Of a stretch of 64,000 nt of DNA, positions 30,204 through 39,102 are shown one piece after another. Under the pieces are notes generated by a model. It was not told the origin of the DNA, searched no databases, and saw only the letters and a program-made list of their open reading frames with translations. Source of the stretch: Pseudomonas entomophila (lineage in GTDB: Bacteria; Pseudomonadota; Gammaproteobacteria; Pseudomonadales; Pseudomonadaceae); NCBI RefSeq assembly GCF_018417595.1, contig NZ_CP070982.1, positions 955,501 through 1,019,500 on the forward strand, given 5' to 3'. Position 1 is the first letter of the stretch. The number at the start of each line of letters is the position of its first letter. The position numbers and the translations under genes are program-made.

Positions 30204-33056
30204 ATGCTCGAGCTTGCCGTGGAGCAGATTGCCATGGGTCAGAAGGCCGTCGACAAGGGCGAGGCGCTGGCGTTGCTGGCCGGGCGGTTGGTGGCCGATG
30301 GGCTGGTGGCCGAGGGGTATCTCGAAGGGCTGCGCGCCCGCGAGGCGCAGGGCTCGACCTTCCTCGGCCAGGGCATCGCCATCCCCCATGGCACGCCGCA
30401 CACCCGTGACCAGGTATTCGCCACCGGCGTGCGCCTGATGCAGTTTCCCGAGGGCGTAGATTGGGGCGACGGCCAGATCGTCTACCTCGCCATCGCCATT
30501 GCCGCGCGCTCCGACGAGCACTTGCGCTTGCTGCAACTGTTGACCCGCGCCCTGGGCGAAACCGACCTGGCCGAGGCCCTGCGCCGGGCCAGTTCCGCCG
30601 AAGCGCTGCTCAAGCTGTTGCAAGGCGCCCCCCGCGAGCTGGCGCTGGACGCGCAACTGGTCGGCCTGGGCCTTGCGGCCGAGGATTTCGACGAGCTGGC
30701 CTGGCGCGGCGCCCGCCTGCTGCAACGCGCCGGGTGTGTCGACAGCGGTTTTGCCGCCGTGCTGCAACAAGCCGAACCACTGCCATTGGGCGAGGGCCTG
30801 TGGTGGCTGCACAGCGAGCGCCAAGTGTTGCAGCCTGGCCTGGCCTTCATCACCCCACAACAACCCCTGCGCTACCGCGACCAGCCGCTCAATGGCCTGT
30901 TCTGCCTGGCCAGCCTCGGCGCCGCTCACGAAGCGCTGCTCGAGCGCCTGTGCGAAGTGCTGATCGAAGGCCGTGGGCAGACGCTCTACCAGGCCACCAG
31001 CAGCCGCGCCGTGCTCGAAGTGCTCGGTGGCGAGGCGCCCGCCGACTGGCCCAGTGGCCGTGTGGTGCTGGCCAACCCTCATGGCCTGCATGCCCGTCCG
31101 GCCAAGGTGCTGGCGCAACTGGCCAAGGGCTTCGAGGGCGAAGTGCGGGTGCGCCTGCTCGACAGTGCCCAGCCCGCGGTATCGGTGAAGAGCCTGAGCA
31201 AGCTGCTCAGCCTGGGCGCGCGCCGTGGCCAGACACTGGAACTGATCGCCGAGCCGGCCATCGCCGCCGATGCCCTGCCGGTGCTGCTGGCGGCCATCGA
31301 GCAAGGCCTGGGCGAGGAGGTCGAGCCGCTGCCGGAGATCGTGCCGCCGACCGCCGAGCCAGCGGCCGAAGCCCTGCAGGCACCGATTCCAGGCAGCCAC
31401 CTTCAAGGTGTCGCCGCCTCGCCGGGCATCGCCAGCGGCCCGGCCCACGTCTGTGTCGAGCGAGAGATCGACTATCCACTGCGCGGCGAATCCCCGGCCC
31501 AGGAACGACTGAAGCTGCGCCACGCCATCGAAGCGGTGCACGGCGACCTGCAGGCACTGGTGCAGCGCAGCGACAAGGCCATTGGCGAGATCTTCGTCAC
31601 CCACCAGGAAATGCTCGCCGACCCGGCCCTGACCGACGAAGTCGAGTCGCGCCTGGCCCAGGGCGGGAGTGCCGCAGCCGCCTGGATGGCTGTGATCGAA
31701 GCCGCCGCACGCCAGCAGGAGGCGCTGCACGATGCCCTGCTGGCCGAACGCGCCGCCGACCTGCGCGATATCGGTCGCCGGGTGCTGGCGCAGCTGTGCG
31801 GCGTGCAGGACACCCCGGCGCCCGAACAACCCTACGTGCTGGTGATGGCCGAGGTCGGCCCGTCGGATGTGGCGCGCCTGGATCCGGCCCGGGTCGCCGG
31901 TATCGTCACCGCCCAGGGCGGCGCCACCGCCCACAGCGCTATCGTCGCCCGTGCCCTGGGCATCCCGGCTGTGGTGGGGGCAGGCGCGGCGGTGCTGTTG
32001 CTGGACAATGGCACACCGCTGCTGCTCGACGGCCAGCGTGGCCGAGTGGTGGTCGCACCGCCCACCGATGAACTGCAGCGTGCCCTGGCCGAGCGCGATG
32101 CCCGCGAACAGCGCCTGCAAGCCGCCTGGGCGAATCGCCATGAGCCTGCGGTCACCCGTGACGGCCACCGCGTGGAAGTGGTAGCCAACATCGGCGAAAG
32201 CAACGGTATCGACAAGGTGGTGGAGCAGGGCGCCGAAGGTGTCGGCCTGCTGCGCACCGAACTGATCTTCATGGCCCACCCCCAGGCGCCCGACGTGGCC
32301 ACGCAAGAGGCCGAGTACCGCCGCGTGCTCGATGCTCTGGCCGGTCGTCCGCTGGTGGTGCGCACCCTCGATGTGGGCGGCGACAAGCCCTTGCCCTACT
32401 GGCCCATCGCGGCGGAGGACAACCCCTTCCTCGGCGTGCGCGGCGTGCGCCTGACCCTGCAACGGCCCCAGGTGATGGAGGACCAGTTGCGCGCCCTGTT
32501 GCGCGCCGCCGGCGACCGGCCGCTGCGGATCATGTTCCCCATGGTCGGCCAGGTTCACGAGTGGCGCGCGGCCAAGGCCATGGTCGAGCGCCTGCGCCGG
32601 GAGATCCCGGTCGGCGACCTGCAGGTCGGCATCATGGTCGAGGTGCCCTCGGCCGCCTTGCTGGCGCCGCAACTGGCCCGCGAAGTGGACTTCTTCAGCA
32701 TCGGCACCAACGACCTCACCCAGTACACCCTGGCCATCGACCGCGGCCACCCGAGCCTGTCGGCCCAGGCCGACGGCCTGCACCCGGCGGTGCTCAACCT
32801 GATCGACATGACCGTGCGCGCCGCCCATGCCCAAGGCAAGTGGGTGGGCGTGTGCGGCGAGCTGGCGGCCGACCCGCAGGCGGTCGCCGTGCTGCTGGGC
32901 CTGGAGGTGGACGAGCTGAGCGTGTCCGCCCGCAGCATCCCTGAAGTCAAGGCCCTGGTACGCCAGGCCGACCATTCGACGGCCCGTGCCCTGGCGCGCG
33001 AGGCCCTGCGACAAGACAGCGCCGAAGCGGTCCGGGCGCTGGTGGAGCGTTATTGA
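30204..33056 (+). CDS. fruB: Fructose PTS multiphosphoryl transfer protein EIIA–HPr–EI
   Basis: The 950-residue cytoplasmic protein carries all soluble PTS steps. EIIA is N-terminal with His62 in IAIPHGTPH; a central HPr domain has the active His296 in NPHGLHARPA; the C-terminal Enzyme I (about 390–950) has His577 in GGATAHSAIVAR, the PEP-binding LLRTELIFM, and the C-terminal GVCGELAADP. It takes phosphate from PEP and passes it to FruA. An AAAGGAGAAG site precedes the ATG at 30204. It is the first gene of fruBKA, controlled by Cra. Confidence 0.97.
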   Translation: MLELAVEQIAMGQKAVDKGEALALLAGRLVADGLVAEGYLEGLRAREAQGSTFLGQGIAIPHGTPHTRDQVFATGVRLMQFPEGVDWGDGQIVYLAIAIAARSDEHLRLLQLLTRALGETDLAEALRRASSAEALLKLLQGAPRELALDAQLVGLGLAAEDFDELAWRGARLLQRAGCVDSGFAAVLQQAEPLPLGEGLWWLHSERQVLQPGLAFITPQQPLRYRDQPLNGLFCLASLGAAHEALLERLCEVLIEGRGQTLYQATSSRAVLEVLGGEAPADWPSGRVVLANPHGLHARPAKVLAQLAKGFEGEVRVRLLDSAQPAVSVKSLSKLLSLGARRGQTLELIAEPAIAADALPVLLAAIEQGLGEEVEPLPEIVPPTAEPAAEALQAPIPGSHLQGVAASPGIASGPAHVCVEREIDYPLRGESPAQERLKLRHAIEAVHGDLQALVQRSDKAIGEIFVTHQEMLADPALTDEVESRLAQGGSAAAAWMAVIEAAARQQEALHDALLAERAADLRDIGRRVLAQLCGVQDTPAPEQPYVLVMAEVGPSDVARLDPARVAGIVTAQGGATAHSAIVARALGIPAVVGAGAAVLLLDNGTPLLLDGQRGRVVVAPPTDELQRALAERDAREQRLQAAWANRHEPAVTRDGHRVEVVANIGESNGIDKVVEQGAEGVGLLRTELIFMAHPQAPDVATQEAEYRRVLDALAGRPLVVRTLDVGGDKPLPYWPIAAEDNPFLGVRGVRLTLQRPQVMEDQLRALLRAAGDRPLRIMFPMVGQVHEWRAAKAMVERLRREIPVGDLQVGIMVEVPSAALLAPQLAREVDFFSIGTNDLTQYTLAIDRGHPSLSAQADGLHPAVLNLIDMTVRAAHAQGKWVGVCGELAADPQAVAVLLGLEVDELSVSARSIPEVKALVRQADHSTARALAREALRQDSAEAVRALVERY

Positions 33057-33058
33057 TA

Positions 33059-34006
33059 ATGGCCAAGATCCTCACCCTCACCCTCAACCCCGCGCTGGAC
33101 ATCACCGTCAGCCTCGATCACTTGCGCCCCGGCCAGGTCAACCGCAGCCAGGCCCAGTACAGCCACGCTGCCGGCAAAGGCTTGAACGTCGCCCAGGTGC
33201 TGGCCGACCTGGGGCACGATGTCACCGTCGGCGGTTTTCTGGGCCGCGACAACCTGCAACCTTTCGAGGCGCTGATCGAGCGCCGCGGTTTCACCGATTG
33301 CTTCGTGCGCGTGCCGGGCGAGACCCGCAGCAATATCAAGCTGGTGGAAGCCGATGGCCGGGTCACCGACATCAACGGCCAGGGCCCGCAGGTGGACGAA
33401 GCGGCTCAGGCCGAATTGCTGCGCCGGCTTGCGCAGATCGCGCCCGGCCATGACGCGGTGGTGGTGGCCGGCAGCCTGCCGCGCGGCATCAGCCCGCAGT
33501 GGCTGCGCGCACTGCTGGATACCCTCAAGGCCCAAGGCCTGAAGGTGGCGCTGGACAGCAGCGGCGAAGCCCTGCGTGCCGGCTTGCAGGCGATGCCGTG
33601 GCTGGTGAAGCCGAACACCGAGGAACTGGGCGAGGTGCTGGGGCTGGCGGTGAACACCCTGGCCGAACAGCGCGCCGCCGCCCAGCAGTTGCTGGCCTCT
33701 GGCATCGAACATGTCGTGGTGTCCCAGGGCGAGCAGGGCGTGAACTGGTTCGCCAGTGGCCTGGCGCTGCACGCCCAACCCCCTCAGGTGAGCATTGCCA
33801 GCACCGTGGGCGCGGGCGACTCGCTGGTGGCCGGGATGGTCCATGGCCTGCTGCAACGCGAGCCCGCCGCAGACACCTTGCGCCGCGCCACGGCCATCGC
33901 CGCCCAGGCGGTGACCCAGGTTGGTTTCGGCATCAACGACCGTGACCAGCTGGCGCGGTTGCAAGCCGGTGTACAGCTGACAGAACAACAAGAAGAGGGC
34001 TGCTGA
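33059..34006 (+). CDS. fruK: 1-phosphofructokinase
   Basis: The 315-residue PfkB-family kinase phosphorylates fructose-1-phosphate to fructose-1,6-bisphosphate. Visible motifs are TLTLNPALDITV, AAGKGLNVAQVL, the KPNTEEL stretch and the catalytic GAGDSLVAGMVHGL. The start at 33059 lies 2 bases after the fruB stop; a TTG at 33053 is possible but less likely. Its stop overlaps the fruA start (TGATG), so translation of all three genes is tightly linked. Confidence 0.95.
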   Translation: MAKILTLTLNPALDITVSLDHLRPGQVNRSQAQYSHAAGKGLNVAQVLADLGHDVTVGGFLGRDNLQPFEALIERRGFTDCFVRVPGETRSNIKLVEADGRVTDINGQGPQVDEAAQAELLRRLAQIAPGHDAVVVAGSLPRGISPQWLRALLDTLKAQGLKVALDSSGEALRAGLQAMPWLVKPNTEELGEVLGLAVNTLAEQRAAAQQLLASGIEHVVVSQGEQGVNWFASGLALHAQPPQVSIASTVGAGDSLVAGMVHGLLQREPAADTLRRATAIAAQAVTQVGFGINDRDQLARLQAGVQLTEQQEEGC

Positions 34007-35721
34007 TGAATATCGCCATTGTCACCGCCTGCCCCAACGGCCAGGTTTCCAGCGTGCTCAGCGCGCGCCTGCTGGCCGCCGCCGCCCAGCGCCGCGGCTG
34101 GAGCACCAGCGTCGAAGTGCAGGACGCCGACCACCCGGAACGCCGCCTGACCCCGGCGCAGATCGCCGAAGCCGACTGGGTGCTGGTGGTCAGCACCGGC
34201 CCGGTGGACCTGGCGCGCTTCGCCGGCAAGCGCCTGTACCAGAGCACCCCGGCCCAGGCCCTGGCGGACCGCGAAGGTTTCCTCGATGAGGCGGCGGTCA
34301 AGGCACAGGTTCAGGAAGTGACCCCGGCCGTGGCCAGCGCTGCGGTGAAGATCGTCGCGGTGACCGCCTGCCCCACGGGCGTGGCACACACCTTCATGGC
34401 CGCCGAGGCCCTGCAGCAGGCTGCCCAGGCGCTGGGCTACCAGCTCACCGTCGAAACCCAGGGCTCGGTCGGTGCGCGCAATCCCTTGTCTGGCGAAGCC
34501 ATCGCCGAAGCCGACGTGGTGCTGCTGGCCGCCGATATCGAGGTGCCCACGGCCCGCTTCGCCGGCAAGCGCATCTACCGCTGCGGCACCGGCATCGCCC
34601 TCAAGCAGGCCCGCGCCACCCTGGACAATGCACTGAACCAGGCCAAGGTCGAGAGCAGCGCTGCCAGTGCCCCGCAAAAGGCCGATAAGACTGGCATCTA
34701 CAAGCACCTGCTGACCGGGGTGTCGTTCATGCTGCCGATGGTGGTGGCCGGCGGCTTGCTGATCGCGCTGTCGTTCGTGTTCGGCATCGAGGCCTACAAA
34801 GAGGCCGGCACCTTGCCCGCCGCACTGATGCAGATCGGCGGCGAGGCGGCGTTCAAGCTGATGGTGCCGTTGCTGGCGGGTTATATCGCCTGGTCCATCG
34901 CCGACCGCCCGGGTTTGGCCCCGGGCATGATCGGCGGCCTGCTGGCCGGCACCCTGGGCGCGGGCTTCATCGGTGGCATCGTCGCCGGTTTTCTTGCCGG
35001 TTACAGTGCCAAGGCCATCGCCCGCTGGGTGTGCCTGCCATCGAGCCTGGAGGCGCTCAAGCCGATCCTGATCATCCCGCTGCTGGCCAGCCTGTTCACC
35101 GGCCTGGTGATGATCTACGTGGTCGGCCAGCCCGTGGCGGCGATGCTCGAAGGGCTCACGCACTTTCTCGACAGCATGGGCACCACCAACGCCATCCTGC
35201 TCGGGCTGTTGCTGGGCGGCATGATGTGCGTCGACCTTGGAGGCCCGATCAACAAGGCGGCCTATGCGTTTTCGGTGGGGTTGCTGGCCTCGTCCAGTTA
35301 CGCGCCGATGGCAGCGACCATGGCCGCCGGCATGGTACCGCCGATCGGCCTGGGCATCGCCACCTTCCTGGCCCGGCGCAAGTTCGCCCAGAGCGAACGC
35401 GAGGCCGGCAAGGCGGCGCTGGCGCTGGGGTTGTGCTTCATCTCGGAGGGCGCGATCCCGTTTGCCGCCAAGGACCCGCTGCGGGTGATCCCGGCGAGCA
35501 TCGCCGGCGGTGCGCTGACCGGCGCGCTGTCGATGTACTTCGGCTGCAAGCTGATGGCGCCCCATGGCGGGTTGTTCGTGCTGCTGATCCCCAACGCGAT
35601 CAACCACGCGCTGCTGTACCTGCTGGCGATCCTGGCGGGGAGCCTGGTGACGGCGGTGGTGTATGCCGTGATCAAGAAGAGCGAGCAGGTGGAAATGGTC
35701 GTGGCGCCGGCGAAAGGGTAG
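34006..35721 (+). CDS. fruA: Fructose PTS permease EIIB'BC
   Basis: The 571-residue protein imports fructose and forms fructose-1-phosphate. Two tandem EIIB domains are present: the first with Cys9 in TACPNGQ, the second with the phosphorylated Cys122 in VTACPTGVAHTFMAAEAL. The EIIC membrane domain follows from about 225 (SFMLPMVVAGGLLIALSFVFG, GGPINKAAYAFSVG). The domain order equals E. coli FruA. It overlaps fruK by one base. Confidence 0.96.
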   Translation: MNIAIVTACPNGQVSSVLSARLLAAAAQRRGWSTSVEVQDADHPERRLTPAQIAEADWVLVVSTGPVDLARFAGKRLYQSTPAQALADREGFLDEAAVKAQVQEVTPAVASAAVKIVAVTACPTGVAHTFMAAEALQQAAQALGYQLTVETQGSVGARNPLSGEAIAEADVVLLAADIEVPTARFAGKRIYRCGTGIALKQARATLDNALNQAKVESSAASAPQKADKTGIYKHLLTGVSFMLPMVVAGGLLIALSFVFGIEAYKEAGTLPAALMQIGGEAAFKLMVPLLAGYIAWSIADRPGLAPGMIGGLLAGTLGAGFIGGIVAGFLAGYSAKAIARWVCLPSSLEALKPILIIPLLASLFTGLVMIYVVGQPVAAMLEGLTHFLDSMGTTNAILLGLLLGGMMCVDLGGPINKAAYAFSVGLLASSSYAPMAATMAAGMVPPIGLGIATFLARRKFAQSEREAGKAALALGLCFISEGAIPFAAKDPLRVIPASIAGGALTGALSMYFGCKLMAPHGGLFVLLIPNAINHALLYLLAILAGSLVTAVVYAVIKKSEQVEMVVAPAKG

Positions 35722-35729
35722 GCCGGCAG

Positions 35730-35746
35730 GGCCCCGCGATGGGGCC
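35730..35746 (+). terminator. Hairpin after fruA
   Basis: GGCCCC, loop GCGAT, GGGGCC lies 8 bases after the fruA stop codon. No T-run follows, so termination there is tentative; it also sits at the end of the convergent DUF3820 gene. Confidence 0.4.
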
Positions 35747-35760
35747 ATCAAGCGCAATGC

Positions 35761-35982
35761 TCAAGCCCCTGCCTTGCCCCGCAACGGCTTCAACAGGTCG
35801 CCCAACCCGTTGTGGTCGATCTCGTGCATCAACGCCAGCAACCCGCCCAGCTCGCCGGGCGGGAACCCCTTGCGGGCGAACCACGCCAGGTAGTCGCCCG
35901 GCAGGTCGGCGATCAAGCGGCCCTGGTACTTGCCGAAGGGCATGGTGCGGGTGACCAGCAGTTGCAGCGATTCGGGTTTCAT
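35761..35982 (-). CDS. DUF3820 family small protein
   Basis: The 73-residue protein contains the family core MPFGKYQGRLIADLPGDYL and FARKGFPPGELG. Such proteins are short, cytoplasmic and uncharacterised, sometimes linked to nuclease-like domains. The start at 35982 corresponds to MKPESLQLL; the longer version up to 36054 would add a hydrophobic stretch with no ribosome site. It is convergent with fruA. Confidence 0.7.
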   Translation of the reverse strand: MKPESLQLLVTRTMPFGKYQGRLIADLPGDYLAWFARKGFPPGELGGLLALMHEIDHNGLGDLLKPLRGKAGA

Positions 35983-36187
35983 CGGGCTCGGGCCTGGGCA
36001 GGGTTGGACCGCGAACCATACTGCAATCTGCACGACGACCCAAGCGGCGATCATGCAGAACGCCGCTTTTCATCGTTTGATGAGATATTTCAAGTTGTTG
36101 ATTTTAAACAAATATTTTTATGTTTCATGGCTGGCATGAAGCCTGCTCCGGTACAGGTGACTTCCACCTGTCTAAGGAGTAGTTGCC

Positions 36188-36664
36188 ATGAGCAATCCCA
36201 ACAAAGACGTGATCGACGTACTCAACGACCTGATCGAATACAGCAAGGATGGCGAGAAAGGCTTCAAGGCATCCGCCGACGATGTGAAGAACCCCGAGCT
36301 CAAGGCGTTCTTCGTCCAGCGCGCCGGTGAGTGCGCCAATGCCGCAGGCGAGCTGCAGGGCGAAGTGCGTCGCCTGGGCGGTGATCCGGAAACCAGCACC
36401 AGCATCAGCGGTGACTTGCACCGTGGCTGGGTCAACCTCAAGGCGATGGTCACCGGCAAGGATGAAACCGCCGTGCTCAATGAAGTGGAGCGGGGCGAGG
36501 ACCATGCCCTCAAAGCCTACAAGGAAGCTCGCGAAAAGTTGGTCAAGCTGGGGCGTAGCGTCAGCGATCCGACCTACGTGCTGGTAGAGAAGCAACTGCA
36601 GGGCGTGCAGCGCAATCATGACCAGGTGAGGGCGCTGCGTAACGCGGCGCGCGCTGGGTCTTGA
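36188..36664 (+). CDS. PA2169-like four-helix-bundle (DUF2383) protein
   Basis: The 158-residue helical protein begins VIDVLNDLIEYSKDGEKGFK and has the HDQV ending seen in PA2169-family, ferritin-like four-helix bundles of unknown role, often induced by stress or stationary phase. An AAGGAG site precedes the ATG. The 130 bases upstream are distinctly AT-rich for this genome (36060–36125), consistent with a strong promoter. It is followed by a REP pair. Confidence 0.85.
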   Translation: MSNPNKDVIDVLNDLIEYSKDGEKGFKASADDVKNPELKAFFVQRAGECANAAGELQGEVRRLGGDPETSTSISGDLHRGWVNLKAMVTGKDETAVLNEVERGEDHALKAYKEAREKLVKLGRSVSDPTYVLVEKQLQGVQRNHDQVRALRNAARAGS

Positions 36665-36687
36665 ACTTCGGGGCCGCTTTGCGGCCC

Positions 36688-36751
36688 ATCGCGGCTGAAG
36701 CCGCTCCTACAGGTGGTCCGCCGTTTCTGTAGGAGCGGCTTCAGCCGCGAT
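36688..36751. repeat. Inverted REP pair after DUF2383 gene
   Basis: Two opposed copies of the GTAGGAGCGGCTTCAGCCGC element (36688–36712 and 36727–36751) are separated by 14 bases. The convergent diguanylate cyclase gene ends 23 bases later, so the pair separates two transcription units. Confidence 0.8.
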
Positions 36752-36773
36752 GGGCTGCAAGGCAGCCCCAAGC

Positions 36774-38285
36774 TCACATTGCCTGGTCTTGGGGGCCCTC
36801 GACCCGATTCCGACCATTGGCCTTGGCCCGGTACAACGCCTCGTCCGCATCACCTAGAAGCGCCGCCAGATCCTGCTGGGTGCCCGGGATGTGCAAGCCG
36901 ATGCCCACGCTGACAGTCACCGCACGCACATCGTCACCGAACGGCGGCATCGCCTCGACGCTGCCCCGGATACGCTCGGCCAACAGCTGGGCGCCGGCAA
37001 GATCCGTCTCCGGCAGCACCACCTGGAATTCCTCCCCGCCATAGCGCGCGGCCAGGTCGGCCGGGCGTCTTATGCACAGCTCGATGGTCTTGGCCACCTC
37101 GCGCAACACGTGGTCGCCCCCTGCGTGGCCATGGCGCTGGTTGAACGCCTTGAAATGGTCCACATCCACCATCAGCACCGCCAGCGGCCGGCGATTGCGC
37201 TGGGCGCGGGCCCATTCCTGACGCAGCACCTGGTCCAGGCGACGGCGGTTGGCCAGGCCCGTGAGGCTGTCGGTGGCGGCCAGGGTCGCCAGGCCCTGCT
37301 CGGCTTCATGGCGACGGCGCAGCTCGCGGCCCAGCAGCAGGGTGAGCCAGAGAATGCCCATGCACAGCACGCCGGTGGCCACGCTGACCACGATCGCCGT
37401 GCGCCGCCACGATTGGAACACCTCGTCCGAGGAATGCACCACCAGCACGATCAGCGGCAGGTCGGCAACCCGGGCGAAGGTGTAGATGCGCTGGACGTCA
37501 TGGGTGCTGGAGCGGGCCGTGAAGCTGCCGCTGCGCTCGCTGAGGATGCGTTTGAAGTTGGGGCGTTCGCTGAAGCTGGCGCCGATCAGCGGATCCTGCG
37601 GGCGGGTCGGTTGGCGCGCCAGCAACTGCCCGTCGGTGTTGAGCAGGTTGATGCTGCTGTCCACGCCGATGTCCAGGCGTTCGAACAGTTGGTTGAAGTA
37701 CGACAGCCGCAAGGCGCCGGCGGCCAGGCCGAGGAATTCGCCGTTGCTGCCGGTGATTCGCCGGCTGAAGCTGATGCACCAGTCCAGGTTGCCCAGGCGC
37801 GCCTTGAACGGCGGGCTGATCAACAGGCCCATGCCGGGGTGGTCGCGGTGGGTCTGGAAGGGCACGGTGTCGGCGAAGTTGGCCTGGCGCGGGATGACGC
37901 TGGTGGAGTCGCCGACCACATCGCCTTTGTTGTCGAGCCAGAGGATGTCGCCGCGGATGGGCGCGGTGAACGCCTGGTTGAACAGGATCTGCTGGCGCAG
38001 CTTGGGCGGCACGTTGAGCAATTCCGGGTGGCGCACTGCCCAGACCAGGCCCTTGAGCGACTGGTCGTAGAGCTCGACGTTGCGCAGGATGTCGCTTTCG
38101 ATCAGTTGCACGATGTTGCTCGACGAGCGCATCGCCGACTGTTCGACGCTGTCGCGCTCGCGGGCCAGCAGGTAGCTGACGATGGCCACGATGGCGAGCA
38201 CGGCGAGGCAGCTGCCCAGGTTGAGGATCAGCTCGGGGTGTGACTTGTACAGGGCGGATCGTGGTGATCGGGTGGGCAACGTCAT
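36774..38285 (-). CDS. Membrane diguanylate cyclase with GGDEF domain
   Basis: The 503-residue protein has an N-terminal membrane helix (about 20–42), an extracytoplasmic double-Cache-like sensor region to about 275, a second helix (about 280–305) and a GGDEF domain with intact active-site GGEEF and an I-site RPAD five residues before it. It should make cyclic di-GMP under product inhibition. The start at 38285 (MTLPTRSP) is chosen although the ribosome site is weak; an alternative lies at 38315. No EAL domain is present. Confidence 0.9.
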   Translation of the reverse strand: MTLPTRSPRSALYKSHPELILNLGSCLAVLAIVAIVSYLLARERDSVEQSAMRSSSNIVQLIESDILRNVELYDQSLKGLVWAVRHPELLNVPPKLRQQILFNQAFTAPIRGDILWLDNKGDVVGDSTSVIPRQANFADTVPFQTHRDHPGMGLLISPPFKARLGNLDWCISFSRRITGSNGEFLGLAAGALRLSYFNQLFERLDIGVDSSINLLNTDGQLLARQPTRPQDPLIGASFSERPNFKRILSERSGSFTARSSTHDVQRIYTFARVADLPLIVLVVHSSDEVFQSWRRTAIVVSVATGVLCMGILWLTLLLGRELRRRHEAEQGLATLAATDSLTGLANRRRLDQVLRQEWARAQRNRRPLAVLMVDVDHFKAFNQRHGHAGGDHVLREVAKTIELCIRRPADLAARYGGEEFQVVLPETDLAGAQLLAERIRGSVEAMPPFGDDVRAVTVSVGIGLHIPGTQQDLAALLGDADEALYRAKANGRNRVEGPQDQAM

Positions 38286-38468
38286 GCTCGCAACTGCATA
38301 AGCCCCGGGATCCATGGGGAGTGGGCCGGAAAGCGGCGGGCGATATTCTAGGGAAGCGGGGATTGTCGGACAAGATTAAAGGTGTTCCGCCCGACGGAAA
38401 TGATTCAGTAGACCTATCGCGGGGCGTACGACAATTCTGAATCTGCAACCGAATGCTTCAGCCGAGCA

Positions 38469-38672
38469 TTGCTTCGGACCTATCACCTCACCGTCGACGA
38501 AGTTCGGGACCACGCCGCGGTCCTGATGTCGACGATCCACAAGACCGCCGATGTCTACCTGGCGTTCAGCCCCGAAGACCGCCCCGAAGTGCTGGTGGAC
38601 AACCTCTGTATCCTCGCCCAACTGCTCCAATGCCTGTTCGAACACGCCAGGTCGCAGGAGGTGGCGCCATGA
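38469..38672 (+). CDS. Small protein of unknown function upstream of DUF3077
   Basis: This open frame encodes up to 67 residues from TTG at 38469, or 48 from ATG at 38526; neither has a clear ribosome site. It is helical (VDNLCILAQLLQCLFEHA) and acidic. Its stop overlaps the start of the DUF3077 gene by ATGA, and this coupling is the best evidence that it is real. It resembles in layout the small paired proteins common in Pseudomonas, but I do not recognise a family. Confidence 0.5.
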   Translation: MLRTYHLTVDEVRDHAAVLMSTIHKTADVYLAFSPEDRPEVLVDNLCILAQLLQCLFEHARSQEVAP

Positions 38673-38920
38673 GCGAAAAGCCCGAACCCGGCTACACCGC
38701 AGGCGAGGAGACCTTTCTCGAATGTTTTCGTGTTCAGCCCGGTGTGCCCTTCAGCCGGGCGTTCGATGAAATTTCGGTGTTGCAGGGCTGCATCCTGCAC
38801 CTGACCACCGAGGCAGAATTCGAAGGGGATTTGCTGGCGGGGAGTGCGGCGCGAATGCTCAGCGCCATGGCCAAGGCCCTGATCAATGACCTGGAGATCA
38901 GGTTGAACAGAAACCGTTGA
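38669..38920 (+). CDS. DUF3077 family protein
   Basis: The 83-residue protein fits the Pseudomonas-restricted DUF3077 family (ECFRVQPGVPFSRAFDEIS, then LSAMAKALINDLE). These small helical proteins have no known function and tend to occur in several copies per genome. A CAGGAGG site lies inside the upstream gene, and the start overlaps that gene by four bases. A long REP pair follows. Confidence 0.75.
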   Translation: MSEKPEPGYTAGEETFLECFRVQPGVPFSRAFDEISVLQGCILHLTTEAEFEGDLLAGSAARMLSAMAKALINDLEIRLNRNR

Positions 38921-38938
38921 GGCGGGAAACGCTGTCGA

Positions 38939-39053
38939 TGTGGGAGCGGCCTTGTGTCGCGAAAGGGCTGCGGAGCAGCCCCAGCATTCTGTGCATCACT
39001 CTGGAAGCGGGGGCCGCGTTGCGGCCCTTTCGCGACACAAGGCCGCTCCCACA
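38939..39053. repeat. REP pair with 30-base perfect arms
   Basis: Arms at 38939–38968 and 39024–39053 are perfect reverse complements over 30 bases (starting TGTGGGAGCGGCCTTGTGTC), separated by 55 bases that hold a further GGGGCC-type hairpin. It lies between the convergent DUF3077 and OprD-family genes. Confidence 0.85.
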
Positions 39054-39102
39054 AGGGCAAATGCAAACTGCTAGGCAGTTGCTCCCATAGGTGGGGGCTG
39101 CG

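Noticed and set aside
29904..33014. 1036-codon open frame on the minus strand
   Set aside because: It is the antisense shadow of fruB, whose three domains and active-site histidines are clear.
33784..35757. 657-codon open frame on the minus strand
   Set aside because: It is antisense to fruK and fruA and rich in His, Gln and Arg, typical of a GC-driven artefact.
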